This document shows positions 1 through 8,487 of a stretch of 12,500 nt of DNA, piece after piece. Source of the DNA: Cristatella mucedo. Taxonomy: Eukaryota > Bryozoa > Phylactolaemata > Cristatellidae. The notes under the pieces are model-generated. The model worked only from the letters and a program-made list of their open reading frames with translations, made no database searches and was not told where the DNA came from. How positions within the stretch are numbered: the first letter of the stretch is position 1; the number at the start of each line of letters is the position of its first letter. The stretch lies in contig WPIO01000018.1 in assembly GCA_009760855.2 (NCBI GenBank), forward strand, positions 3,795,001 through 3,807,500, in the 5' to 3' direction. A program made the translations under genes and the position numbers.

Positions 1-509
1 CTACGGATGAGCTGCTGCTGGTGGTGGTGGCGAGCATGCCCCTTCGACTACGTATCGAGAAACTCCCGTGGCAACTCGCCAATACTGTGCATCTGTTCTA
101 AAGAGAAAACAAAAGTGAACACAGCAGCAGAGTGTGGCAGCCCTCGGGAAAATCGAGCAGCTGGACCGGCAGCTATAACGCAAGAGCCAAAACGTAATAA
201 GGAGCTTGCACGAACGGACTGGCCTGGCATAGTATCAGGAAGAAAGGGAGCACATCCTGCTTGCAGAGCAGCAGAGCAGCACATTTTGGTGAGCGAAAAC
301 AAGGGCCAACCAGGTGGCAGGGGGCAAGGATGGCTAACTTATTATGCCTGCCACGCACGGAAACTTAGTACAGCACAGCAGAATAGCCAACGGCACTAAC
401 GTTGCCAGCCTTTGTTTGCTTGTCCTCCTCCTAATACCGAAGGGAACGTGTCCCAGCCAGCCTCCCCATCAACCCCTGCTGCCTGCCCCCTGACCTAGGG
501 CGAAGGGAA
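1..509. other. Intron 2 sequence without a recognised gene
   Basis: There is a short GCTGCTG/GGTGGTGG run near the start (10-30), then mixed sequence. The open frames here show no domain or conserved stretch. By position it belongs to intron 2 of the kinesin gene on the minus strand. No P-loop exon was found. Confidence 0.5.
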
Positions 510-590
510 CAGCTGATATGGTGGCTGTGTTCATACAGCAATGTCAGGCTTTGCTACGGCCCACACAGTTCATAACAGGCTGTTCAACAT

Positions 591-745
591 GGTCGCCAGT
601 GTATGTTATATTTACGTTGACCTCGGCCCCAAGGTCGTGGGTTCGATTCCTGTGGTGGGCGTTCCTTTATCGCCACTGCAAGCGGTGGTGATAGCCGTAA
701 AGGCTCTTCTGTCGCTATACAAAAAGAGGCTGTTTAATCAGCTAG
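591..745 (+). mobile_element. tRNA-derived SINE, copy A
   Basis: A pol III B box, GGTTCGATTCC, stands at 640-650, with a degenerate A-box-like stretch upstream (TGGTCGCCAGTG). The body after it (TTTATCGCCACTGCAAGCGG, then AGGCTCTTCTGTCGCTATAC) and the end GGCTGTTTAATCAGCTAG match copy D on the other strand almost base for base over about 120 bases. No poly-A tail or target duplication is evident; the end runs into a T-rich sequence. The head overlaps the left arm of the surrounding inverted repeat. Confidence 0.75.
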
Positions 746-785
746 GATTCTTTTTAAATAAACAGCTCTTAGATCTCTTTTTAGC

Positions 786-920
786 TAAGGGTTTAGGATT
801 CTGGGTTTATTATTTAGGGGTTGTGTGCTTTGGGGTTTATGGTTTACTGGTTAGATTTTGTTTTTTTTTGAGTTTGAAATTTTGGGTTTAGAGTTTAGGT
901 CTTAGGGTTTAGCATTTAGG
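786..920 (+). repeat. Degenerate telomere-like GGGTTTA repeats
   Basis: This G/T-rich strand contains GGGTTTAGG (789), GGGTTTA (803), TTTAGGGG (813), GGGGTTTA (832), GGGTTTA (884), GTTTAGG (893), TTAGGGTTTAG (902) and TTTAGG (915). The 7-base GGGTTTA unit is the plant/alveolate telomere type, while most animals use TTAGGG. The units are scattered and imperfect, so this may be an eroded interstitial array or simply a decayed G/T-rich tract. Confidence 0.5.
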
Positions 921-1093
921 TATTAGAGAGAAACTCTGAACGAAAACGATAACTAAAAAGTGCTTATTTAACATAAATATAAACCTACGCTGGCGATCAT
1001 GTTGAACAGCCTGCTACGAGCGCTGTGCTCATTCATGTGCATCATACAGAACCTGACATTGCTGTATGAACAAACGACACCGTATTAGCTGAA

Positions 1094-2647
1094 GGGAGAG
1101 CACCCAAGCCAGCCTACCCTGCCCCGGGTGAACTCCCACTGGCACCGCCTGACCCCGGCTTGCCTCAATCTCTAAAGGGCTGCAGAGGTGGATGAGTCAG
1201 ATGCAGAGTCGGATGCCCCGGTGAACCCGAGCTGAGATACGTTGCCAGCCCTGGGTTCCCAAAGCTCTCTTCTGGCCTTTACCCTTGCCACAAACGATGC
1301 TCAAGTCGGCTCCCTATCACTTCTCCTCGGGCTGGTTCTTGGTGGCAACCATTGCAGCTAAGTAAGCTGCCGAAAGAAAGAGACACGCAGCTCTGGCCCT
1401 TGCCACTACCGTCCTACTCCTGCTCACTGCACGGCAGTGACGGCAGATTTTTATCCGTGACACTGCCTCAGCTGCCATCTTCTGACAGCCGGCCTCCAGT
1501 AAGAAGTGGCACCTGATCAACTCCTGCAATTCTCTACGATGGGTCAGCTCCTAATATCCTCTTTGTTTCTGGCTTACCGTATGGATTGCTGAGGCATTCA
1601 CCTCAATGTTGTCATAGAATGTCCTGATGGGCATGTTCTGGAATCTGGCAATCACTTGTCACCAGATCAGCCAGGGCCGAGCGCCAAAAAGAACCGGCAT
1701 TTCGACAGCAGAAGCGTGAATATGTGCAAAAATGGGCCTCTCTCTGGACGAAATCATCTGCCGGATCCTCGCAAGACCAGGCACAAGTAGCGAGATGCTA
1801 TTAACAGCTGCTTACACAGGAACGAATTTGCTGGAAGCGTACAGAATAAATCGACTGAGTATGTGAAAATCCCTGCTTCAGGTCACGGACACACGGCATT
1901 GCCTAGTGGTTCGGCACCACCCCCCCTCCCAAAAAAAACAAACTCTGGAAGCTGGCAAAGTAGAGTACTGGATGGCCTCTCTAACCCTTGCATCCTCCAG
2001 CCAGAACCCAAGAGAGAGGCGTTGCTAGATTGGCAGCGACATTCGACCAAGATTCCCAGTCACAGGCAGTCACCAGGGCAGCAGCAAAGAATGCAACGAA
2101 GGATAGGCTCAGCCTTTGCCAGCACGAAGAAGAAGCTTGAGTGGCACAGGTAAACCTTTCCCTAGGGAGGTGGACTGCAGCCGGCATCAGTACAGTCTGG
2201 CCAGGCCAGTGGGCAGGCATCCGGACTAAAAAAAAAGCCCGGCACGGCAGGGAGGAGAGGTGGGAGGGGCATGTCCGGGGAGTAGTTCGACCGAAAGGGT
2301 TAGCCCCTGCCGGGTGACTGTGGCTTGACCTTCCCAGCCCTAAACGACCGACCGTCGGTGACTCTTGGGCAGCAGAGGAAATGCCCCTGGTCTCGGCCCG
2401 GGGGTACCATGCTCAAGGTCTTCGCGGCGACCCAGGTCACACGTTCGAATTTGGCAGGGCCAATAGAGGCAGCTGGGCATTGCCAACTAGCCGGCAGCGG
2501 CACCTCCCGCCCTCCACCAAACACCCATCGGACGATCGCACTCCGAGAGCACCGCTCTCTTGCTCTCTCCCTCGCAGCAGAGTGAGGCATGTCGGGACAA
2601 GGGCCGGTTGCGCTAGCTTCATGCAGCCTGCGCTCTTGCTCGCTCAC
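1094..2647. other. Intron 2 sequence, no gene recognised
   Basis: GC- and CpG-rich in its last 400 bases before the exon 2 donor, with A-tracts near 1931 and 2229. A short inverted pair CCCGGCA (2239) / TGCCGGG (2308) brackets a purine-rich stretch. Open frames on both strands show no recognised domain. The missing P-loop exon of the kinesin was looked for on the minus strand and not seen. Confidence 0.5.
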
Positions 2648-2827
2648 CCCTCGATGAGAGCGGCCGCACAATGGTCGTACACGGTAGCCTGCTCCGTGTC
2701 CGTGTCGAACACGTAGTCGAACGTGAAGGCCTTATCGTTGCCGAGGACGATCTGAGGCTCGCCGGGCGTGACGGTGGTGCACAGTCGACAGCCATCGATC
2801 TTCTCGCGAGCCAGCTGCGGGCGCACC
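2648..2827 (-). CDS. KIF21: KIF21-type kinesin, coding exon 2 (motor domain, N-terminal part)
   Basis: Read on the minus strand, this exon of 180 bases starts after the acceptor CTGCAG (2833-2828), preceded by a pyrimidine-rich stretch, and ends before the donor GTGAGC (2647-2642). It completes the Arg codon left by exon 1, then encodes 59 codons and ends with two bases, GG. Recognisable stretches, in order, are [35 protein letters not shown], a [13 protein letters not shown] segment and LIEG. Established KIF21 proteins carry closely similar stretches here, including RPQLA, TPGEPQ, KDKAFT and LIEG. These form the early beta strands of the motor, before the P-loop. The next exon should encode the P-loop (GQTGAGKT type), but nothing like it was found between 1 and 2647. 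A generic kinesin-4 such as KIF4 is the alternative, but the [11 protein letters not shown] and TPGEPQ stretches favour KIF21. Confidence 0.94.
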
Positions 2828-3190
2828 CTGCAGGATTGTGCGCAGCAGAAGCAGCAAGTGAGCAGGATCGTCGACAAAGAATCGCTAACAGCGCAGGCAG
2901 CAAGCAACTTCCGATGGACGACGACCCAGCGTCGAGAGGAGCAGCACCTGGCCCCGATCGGCGCCAGGCGATTGCCACCGGTTGGGTAGGGCTACCTCTG
3001 CGAGGGCGCCGTGCAGTGGCACGCTTGAGTCCATTCACTGAGACGGTCGGCAACAGGGCAAACAAAACACGCAACTGCTCGGACAGACCGGAAGAATGTA
3101 GAGGAAGAAGAGGATGAATGGTCTTTAGACAACATAAGCCGAGCGACCCTGGTCAGATGGTCAGACTTGGTAGTCGACAAAAAAAGTTTA

Positions 3191-3850
3191 CTATTTTACC
3201 AGAACGGTCAGATGATGATATCGTATCTCTATCGATAATGAGACAGGTATAATGCAATGTATCTCCGTCTGTAACTCCACAAAGCCACAAAGACTATCTA
3301 GGTGTTTCGCAAGAGAGTTTTGTATAGAGCACTCACAGCCGAAGCGGCTTTTGGTATGCATTCGGTAGCAAACAGACTTCATCGCATGCAACAAAGAGAA
3401 AGTGGGAAGCATAGCAGAGTCAGGAGAACAGTTGAGGTAGTGAGCAGCATGAAAGTAGCAGCTCAGGACCGCTGGAACAGATGTGCCATAGTCGGCAGCA
3501 GGAGAGTAGTTGTCATTGCGTAAGAATTGTGGAAGCGAGTTCCACAGTCTAGGACCTGCACAGCTAAAGCTTCTGTCGCCAACGGTCTTTAATAGGAGGA
3601 ATGGAACAGCTAATTTATTGTCTATACATGACCTGCAGGCACAAGGAGGCTGAAACTGGTACATCCGTTCATCTAGGTATGGAGGAGCCAAGCCATGGCG
3701 GGCTTGTGGGTCAGCGTAAGAACTTTGCTCTGTATCTGTTGATCAACTGGCAGCCATCCTAGCTCTTTTAGCAAAGAAGACACGTGGTCAAACCTCTGGG
3801 ATTTGCAAACAAGTCTAGCAGCCATATGTCTTAGCATTGTGGTAAACACA
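3191..3850 (-). mobile_element. CR1/L2-like LINE, decayed 3' end (reverse transcriptase tail), copy 1
   Basis: Read on the minus strand, it shows the C-terminal tail typical of CR1/L2-type reverse transcriptase ORFs: MAARLVCKSQRFDHV, LLKELGWLPVDQQIQ, then in another frame GLAPPYLDERMYQF, and TVGDRSFSCAGPRLWNSLPQ. The frame changes between the LPVDQQ block (ending about 3675) and the GLAPPYL block, so the copy is broken. Everything upstream (endonuclease and RT catalytic core) is missing, the usual result of 5' truncation. The frame stays open to a stop near 3191. Its 3' part (about 3240-3290) shares the CTTTGTGGAGTTACAG block with copy 2, so the homology extends past the RT tail motifs. Confidence 0.8.
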
Positions 3851-3887
3851 ACGACACAATAGTAAAGTAAAATAAAGACGACCATAA

Positions 3888-3930
3888 CAATATTAATACA
3901 TTTGTACCGAGCCCTGAGAGAACTAATATC
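3888..3930 (+). repeat. Stem-loop repeat family, copy 1 (partial)
   Basis: TATTAATACATTTGTACCGAGCCCTGAGAGAACT resembles the other copies at 7403, 11943 and 12283. It starts with an A/T-rich run, then a CGAGCCC/TAGCGCCC core and AGAGAACT. The second half of the stem is missing. It sits just beyond the 5' truncation of LINE copy 1, in the opposite orientation. Confidence 0.55.
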
Positions 3931-4014
3931 TGTCTGCTTGACTAATGCTGGAAATAAAGTGTGCCAATCGGTTAGTGATAGCATGCAAGATTTCAGCCCC
4001 CACAAGCTCATATG

Positions 4015-4168
4015 ACCAGCTGATTTACAGTCTCATTCATACAGCAGTGGAAAAACTATAGTAGCTCCATGAACCTACTGGCAGCGGCAACAAAGAATTC
4101 CCATCGGCACAACTCGATCCCATAACACGGTTTGCGATGCTCCAGCGCCTTATCGCCAGTCATAGCAA
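4015..4168 (-). mobile_element. tRNA-derived SINE, copy B
   Basis: On the minus strand there is an A-box-like TGGCGATAAGG (4158-4148), a weak B box GGATCGAGTTG (4120-4110), a TTTGTTGCCGCTGCCAGTAG body and the family end GACTGTAAATCAGCTGG. The middle is more diverged than in copies A and D. The tail includes GCTGTATGAA, which also appears in the arms of the inverted repeat at 510-1093. Confidence 0.6.
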
Positions 4169-4261
4169 TTCGCCCGTATCGACAAACGATCACACTAATA
4201 AGGGATGGACTAAGTAGTAAGAGAAGGCCGAAAGGCTGTGAAGCATAGAAGGCACGTGATG

Positions 4262-4515
4262 ATGTGGCTGCCGGAGCCTGCTGCTGCTGCCACCACCCCT
4301 ATCGCTAGGTTACTGCATGCAGCCACCAGGTCCTTGCCGGCCGGGCTTCCTGTACCTCCCCCACCACTGCTAGCAACGCTGCAGCTACAAAGGGTGGTGC
4401 CACGGCCACTGCCACAGTTGCTGCTGCCGCTACAGCTGCTGCTGCCAATGCCGCCGCCGCTGCTGCTGCTGATGCTGATGCAGTTGCTGCCACTTCGGCT
4501 GTCGCTGCTGCCTGA
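4262..4515. repeat. CTG/CCG-rich imperfect trinucleotide tract
   Basis: Interrupted runs of CTG, CCG and CCA occur on the plus strand, densest at 4420-4510 (for example CTGCTGCTGCTGATGCTGATG). It creates a Leu/Pro-rich frame on one strand and an Ala-rich frame on the other, neither with a domain. The longest uninterrupted CTG run is only about four to five units. Confidence 0.65.
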
Positions 4516-5152
4516 CAGACAGGGCTAATGCCCTTCGCTGGCTCATGTAGGATCCTGCTACTTTGAGCACGAGCCATTCGTTATTCAATTGTCGTGAGCT
4601 TCAAAAAGGAAAACGCATATGTCGCACTTGATGATTTAGGCTGAGGAACCTATCACCACCACTGCCACTGGCTTGTAGCTGCCCAGCCTTACCTTATCGA
4701 GAGGGGTGGCATTGACTGTCCAGCTCAAAGCAATCGCCTGCAGGTGGTGGCACAGATGGCTGCCCTTACCCCTCTGTCGGATCTCACGTGGAAAAGATCA
4801 GCTTCAAGCTGTGCTGACTGCAGCTGCACTAGCAGGCCAGCTTATAGCAGGGCAGAAGGTAGGCAAGACTGAGCTTGCGAGTCTGAAGCCACGACTGACA
4901 TACAACACGGCCGTGGTACTCTGGGGGCCTGAATGTTGCTGTGGATTACTCCTTCTTAACTCAATTGGTGGCCCTCTGCCTTTGCTCGGCGTCCCCGACT
5001 CCTCGAGGCCCCGTCAACTGGAAAAGCAAGCTGTGTCTGCCTGCACGCAAAAGGCAAGGCAGCTTAGTATGAGCAGATGGTGACGACAGAAGAAAGCCTG
5101 TTGGCCAAGCAAGCTCGTAGCATGTATGACACCGGTCCTGAATTGGCTCCAA

Positions 5153-5155
<3 letters not shown>
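4516..5155. other. Intron 1 spacer, nothing recognised
   Basis: Unique-looking mixed sequence between the trinucleotide tract and the TG microsatellite. A 125-codon open frame (4706-5083, plus) has no recognisable motif, and no second copy was seen in the window. Confidence 0.45.

Positions 5156-5240
<85 letters not shown>
5156..5240 (+). repeat. (TG)n microsatellite, 85 bases
   Basis: About 42 uninterrupted TG units are followed by ATATAGTGTG. It lies in intron 1. Its purity and length mark it as young and likely polymorphic; alternating TG of this length can adopt Z-DNA. Confidence 0.98.
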
Positions 5241-5245
<5 letters not shown>

Positions 5246-5497
5246 GTGTGTCTGCCATCACGAGCAACTACATATCGTGTTAGGCAGGGAGTCGACATAA
5301 CCAGCATCCTCCACCTCCCAAAAAAGGACATTACAGAGGAAGCACAAAATTTAGTGCATCACCACACAGCTGTGGCTTAGAGTCAGCATGGCGACCGACA
5401 CGTTCGTATGACGACTTCGATCGCCGGTTCCATTGTCGAGAGCAACCTTTGGACGATGCTCGAAGACTATGCGACCAAATCGACAGCACCGTCCTTA

Positions 5498-5643
5498 ACC
5501 TGGGCTTTAGCCTTGGGGGTGGGGGATGCTCGCAGTTCACCACCCAGGTTACTGGTTCGAGTCATTAAGCAGGCAATCCTTTACTACCCTCTGCAAGGCT
5601 CTTCTTTTGCTGCTTTACAAATGGGGCTGTTGAATCAGCTGAC
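5498..5643 (+). mobile_element. tRNA-derived SINE, copy C
   Basis: An A-box-like TGGGCTTTAGCCTTGG (about 5503) is followed by the B box GGTTCGAGTCA at 5554-5564. The family tail follows: TTTACTACCCTCTGCA, AGGCTCTTC, then GGGGCTGTTGAATCAGCTG. Compared with copies A and D it lacks about 16 bases (the CGGTGGTGATAGCCGT part) in the middle of the body. Confidence 0.65.
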
Positions 5644-6812
5644 CTTCACATCACTTTTACTTGATGGGTTGGACAGCCAAGATCGGCCCAGCCTAGAGCC
5701 AATTCTTGCCCCTGGATACCTAGCGACTGACTAGGCCCCCCCCCATAGTACTTGGTCCCCCTACCTCCCCCTTCCGCACAAGCAAGCTCTTCGAGTTTCT
5801 AAAAACAGAAGGACAAGGAAACAGAACTAGACATACAAGCCCAGTGAGCTCTGCAAATGCCCCACTGGTTACAAAAACACGAATTGTTTACTAGCACAAC
5901 CAGCTCGGCACACACTGCAGCCTGCAGTGCAAGTGTTCACCAATGGGAGCTACATCGCAGGAAGACCCTCACTAACTGTGCCTTACTGCTGCTACACATC
6001 GGGTTTGATGTAGAAGCCCAGGCTGATGCTACTGCTATTGCGGCTGCCGCTGCTGCTACTGCTGCTGCATCTGCTTAGCCATGACTAACTCAGACAAGCA
6101 GAGTGTCGAATCGACCAGCAGCAGCAGCTCACTAAACTATCACCCCGGCTGGCCAAGTGGACTTCAAGCCCATTGGAACTGTCCTAGCGAATGCTGGTAG
6201 AAGGAGGGAGTTGGGAAGAACGATGCACGCACGATCTCTGCTGTAGTTACATTAGCCCGGCCCACCGGCAGAAGAATGTGGGAGGAGTCAAGACTCGATG
6301 ACACCTGCCATTCCATTTCATTGCGATTGGATTTCCAAGGATGAAGCACTGTGCAGGGCCGGCCACATTCGGCCGGTGCATAGTTTCATCGTCGCATACT
6401 TTCATTATCGCATACTTCATCGAATATTTTCTTCTTTGCCGGTCGGGCTTAATCGGTATCATAGCAATGCTGAGCAGTTACATTTGACAACCGACGAGTG
6501 CCAAGCCTATTCCGAACAATCAAAGGCCAATGCCGAACAATTTCTTCTGCTACTCCACTCCTGGCACCCCACTGCCGAGGCACAATGCCAGTGAGCTAGC
6601 ACCAGCACGGACTGCCTGGCCAGGGCTAAGCGCAATCGGCTAATAGCAAAGAAGGTCTGTGGCTGCCAGAGTGAGACGTGGATGGCTTTACGAGGATGTC
6701 ACTAAATAGAAATCGCAGCTGCAAGACCAGGCGGCAGGACTGTGGGTGGAATCTTGGCGCTTGCCTTGGCCAGACCAGCAGCTGTGGCTGTGGCATCTTT
6801 CTGTAGCACCTG
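5644..6812. other. Intron 1 spacer with a short GCT-rich tract
   Basis: No gene recognised. The stretch 6026-6076 is an imperfect GCT/GCC trinucleotide run (GGCTGCCGCTGCTGCTACTG). A C-run (5737-5744) and a GGCCGGCCACATTCGGCCGG inverted stretch (6358-6377) are the only other local structures seen. Confidence 0.45.
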
Positions 6813-6975
6813 CTAGCTGATTTACAGCCTCTTTTGCATAGCGACACAAGAGCCTTGACAGCTATCACGACCGCTTGCAGTGGCAATAAAGACTTGTCCA
6901 CCACAGAATTCGAAACCACGACTTTGCGACCGAGGTCGTGAAAAGCAACCAACTTACCTAGTTTGCCATCACGGC
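6813..6975 (-). mobile_element. tRNA-derived SINE, copy D
   Basis: On the minus strand there is an A-box-like TGGCAAACTAGG (6968-6957), then CACGACCTCGGTCGCAAAGT, a B box with one extra T (GGTTTCGAATTC, 6917-6906), a body GCCACTGCAAGCGGTCGTGA, AAGGCTCTTGTGTCGCTATG and the end GGCTGTAAATCAGCTAG. It is the closest relative of copy A. Together these two define the family: a tRNA-like head of about 75 bases and a body of about 90 bases ending in AATCAGCT. Confidence 0.75.
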
Positions 6976-7059
6976 TCACCAACCCGAGTAATTCAATCAC
7001 GCTAGTCTGCTAGAATTGTCGGAGCTATAAGATACTGCCTGGCTACTTCATTGAGGCAT

Positions 7060-7113
7060 TGCCAGTCAGAATTGTCTGTGCACTGCTCTTGACTGGCAGT
7101 GGCAGATGCACAG
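7060..7113. other. Two interleaved inverted repeats (pseudoknot-type order)
   Basis: TGCCAGTCA (7060-7068) pairs with TGACTGGCA (7090-7098), and CTGTGCA (7076-7082) pairs with TGCACAG (7107-7113). The order a-b-a'-b' is that of an H-type pseudoknot in RNA. Both pairs are perfect. No homologous second copy was seen, and in this much sequence a chance origin is possible. Confidence 0.4.
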
Positions 7114-7220
7114 TTCAGTCAAACATTCTAAGGCTCCTGTCAGGCAATTTAACATATGAAACTCATTCCCTATTTACTTTTTGATGCAGATCAGGAGAGC
7201 CAAAAATATTTGCCGTGGAT

Positions 7221-7244
7221 TATATATATATATATATATATATA
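7221..7244. repeat. (TA)12 microsatellite
   Basis: Twelve perfect TA units in intron 1. Confidence 0.95.
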
Positions 7245-7402
7245 CCAGCAAACATTAGTACAGCCAATGGAGACATTTGCGCACAGACGTGGCAAACCGC
7301 AAAGCTGGGGCACAGACCGAACGTGTCAACACTCAAAAGCCACCGAGTTAGCAGACTGAAGACAGCCCCGATTTGCAGCTCATTTCTGGGATAGCAAAAC
7401 AC

Positions 7403-7490
7403 ATAATAATAATAATAAGATGCTTGTATAGCGCCCTAAGAGAGCTCAATCTCTCTTTCCCTGTGCACTTTACATATGTCGCAAAAGACA
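7403..7490 (+). repeat. Stem-loop repeat family, copy 2
   Basis: It starts with a run of AAT units, then ATGCTTGTATAGCGCCCT and a perfect inner hairpin AAGAGAG (7438-7444) / CTCTCTT (7451-7457) around CTCAAT. The downstream part, CACTTTAC followed by GTCGCAAAAG, corresponds to CGCTTTAC and GCTGCAAAGG in copy 4. It lies in intron 1. Confidence 0.7.
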
Positions 7491-7744
7491 TGCCCTGGCT
7501 AGCACATTCCCTCCAGTAAAAATGTATAAGTATTCCATTTCCCAGTCGCATGCAGAGCTACCCCTGGACACTGGTCAGCAATGCCTGCCCTTATCATTCT
7601 TACATCTACTATTCGCTCACTTTCTTTCACCCTCCTTCTTTTCTCTCCTACACACCCATTCTCAAGACGAGCCGGCGGCTAATGAGGTCAAACGAGGTCA
7701 GCCCTAAGAACAATCCCTAAAGCAGCAGCATTGGCAGCTGCATT

Positions 7745-8255
7745 GTTTGGGCCGGGCAGCCGAAGCCGAGCCGGATCGCGGACAGGCATTCAAGGTTTGG
7801 TGCACACTTTACAGGCAGGGCAGTGAAGCAAGGCGCACAGCCAGCCGCGACCATTCAGGGGTCGCTTGTCTAGCGGCGACACCGCTCGCCCTATCACCGA
7901 AACACGCGGCCGTTCGCACACAAACATCGGCGACGGCTTCGACCGGCGTCCGCGAATGGCGTTCGAACTCTGTAGCCGCGAGAACGCCGCAGTCTCGAGC
8001 GCTGTCTCGAGCGCTGTCTCGAGCGCGCTGAGCGGCGACGTGCCGATTCGGCCAACTACGCGCTCTAACAGCTTCGGCGTTCGCCGCACAGAAACGCTTT
8101 CCAGGCAGCGAGTCTGCAGACCTCGACGGCGAGAAGTAGCCAGTGGGGAGCAGGCTACGGCCTGGCGAACGAAGGGGGCGCGGTCGCTAGCCGATCCTAA
8201 AACTGCTTCGGCCGAGCTTGGGCGAGGCCGACAGGAACGTGGATGAAGAGAAGAG
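7745..8255. other. CpG-rich block near kinesin exon 1, with a 12-bp triple repeat
   Basis: CpG dinucleotides are frequent here, unlike the surrounding intron. Within it GTCTCGAGCGCT occurs three times in a row (7992-8003, 8004-8015, 8016-8026 with the last base changed). Open frames on both strands cross it, but none shows a known domain. With the exon 1 flank it may form a CpG island cut by the GA microsatellite. A missed GC-rich exon cannot be excluded. Confidence 0.5.
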
Positions 8256-8272
8256 CTAGGATCCGGCAGACA

Positions 8273-8298
8273 AGACAGACAGATAGATAGATAGACAG
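8273..8298 (+). repeat. GACA/GATA tetranucleotide repeat
   Basis: AGACAGACAGATAGATAGAT followed by AGACAG: about six tetranucleotide units switching from GACA to GATA and back. Confidence 0.9.
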
Positions 8299-8383
8299 TC
8301 AAGAGACGGCGATGCAGAATGAGAGCGTGCCAGACGAAGAGAGACCGGGACGAAGAGATACTGGGAGAGGCAGAAGCGTGGCA

Positions 8384-8387
<4 letters not shown>

Positions 8388-8469
<82 letters not shown>

Positions 8470-8487
8470 AGAGAGAGAGAGAGAGAG
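8388..8487 (+). repeat. (GA)n microsatellite, about 100 bases
   Basis: There are 81 bases of pure GA repeat (8388-8468), one interrupting C, then 18 more bases. It lies in intron 1, 185 bases from the exon 1 donor. On the minus (transcribed gene) strand it is a CT/polypyrimidine run. It creates long Ser/Leu and Glu/Arg frames that are not genes. Confidence 0.98.

Larger units (their letters stand above)
510..1093. repeat. Long imperfect inverted repeat (arms about 510-618 and 968-1093)
   Basis: The left arm read forward and the right arm read in reverse complement share CAGCT at the tip, then the exact block TGTTCATACAGCAATGTCAGG (527-547 against 1072-1052), then GCAGGCTGTTCAACATG-type sequence (exact core AGGCTGTTCAACATG), CGCCAG and a TATATTTA stretch. 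One internal block differs in length between the arms. The centre (about 620-965) holds a SINE body and a G/T-rich tract. The arm tips resemble the 3' tail of the local SINE (compare the minus-strand copy at 4015-4050, CAGCTGATTT followed by TTCATACAGCA). The structure may therefore be a pair of SINE-derived sequences facing opposite ways, or a foldback/MITE element. No convincing target-site duplication was seen. Confidence 0.7.

Noticed and set aside
7-399. 130-codon plus-strand frame at the window start
   Set aside because: No recognised motif, opens in a GCTGCTG/GGTGGTGG run, and overlaps equally long frames on the other strand.
399-1250. Direct repeat ACGTTGCCAGCC (399-410 and 1239-1250) flanking the inverted repeat
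   Set aside because: A few 12-base matches are expected by chance in a window this size, and it does not abut the arm ends, so it is not a target duplication.
1888-1925. A-box-like TTGCCTAGTGG, possible head of another tRNA-derived element
   Set aside because: No B box follows at the right distance; it runs into a C-run and an A-run instead.
2400-2465. Possible tRNA-like segment with CGTTCGAATTT
   Set aside because: The B box is imperfect, no A box fits and no cloverleaf stems can be drawn; no body matching the SINE family follows.
1-2647. Search for the kinesin P-loop exon (GQTGAGKT) on the minus strand
   Set aside because: No matching sequence was seen, so the next exon is taken to lie outside the window.
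2300-3117. Long frames on both strands around kinesin exon 2 (for example 2671-3117 plus, 2619-3074 minus)
   Set aside because: They are GC-rich shadows; only the minus frame between acceptor 2828 and donor 2647 carries kinesin sequence.
4238-4577. Ala-rich and Leu/Pro-rich frames on opposite strands
   Set aside because: They are explained by the CTG/CCG trinucleotide tract; no domain and no splice-supported continuation.
5014-5380. Frames with long Thr-His or Cys-Val runs
   Set aside because: They are translations of the TG microsatellite in different frames and strands.
541-7000. Peptide PLQAVVIAVKAL shared by two frames (541-891 plus and 7000-6626 minus)
   Set aside because: It looks like a conserved protein motif, but the two places are SINE copies A and D, so the likeness is at DNA level and covers the non-coding body.
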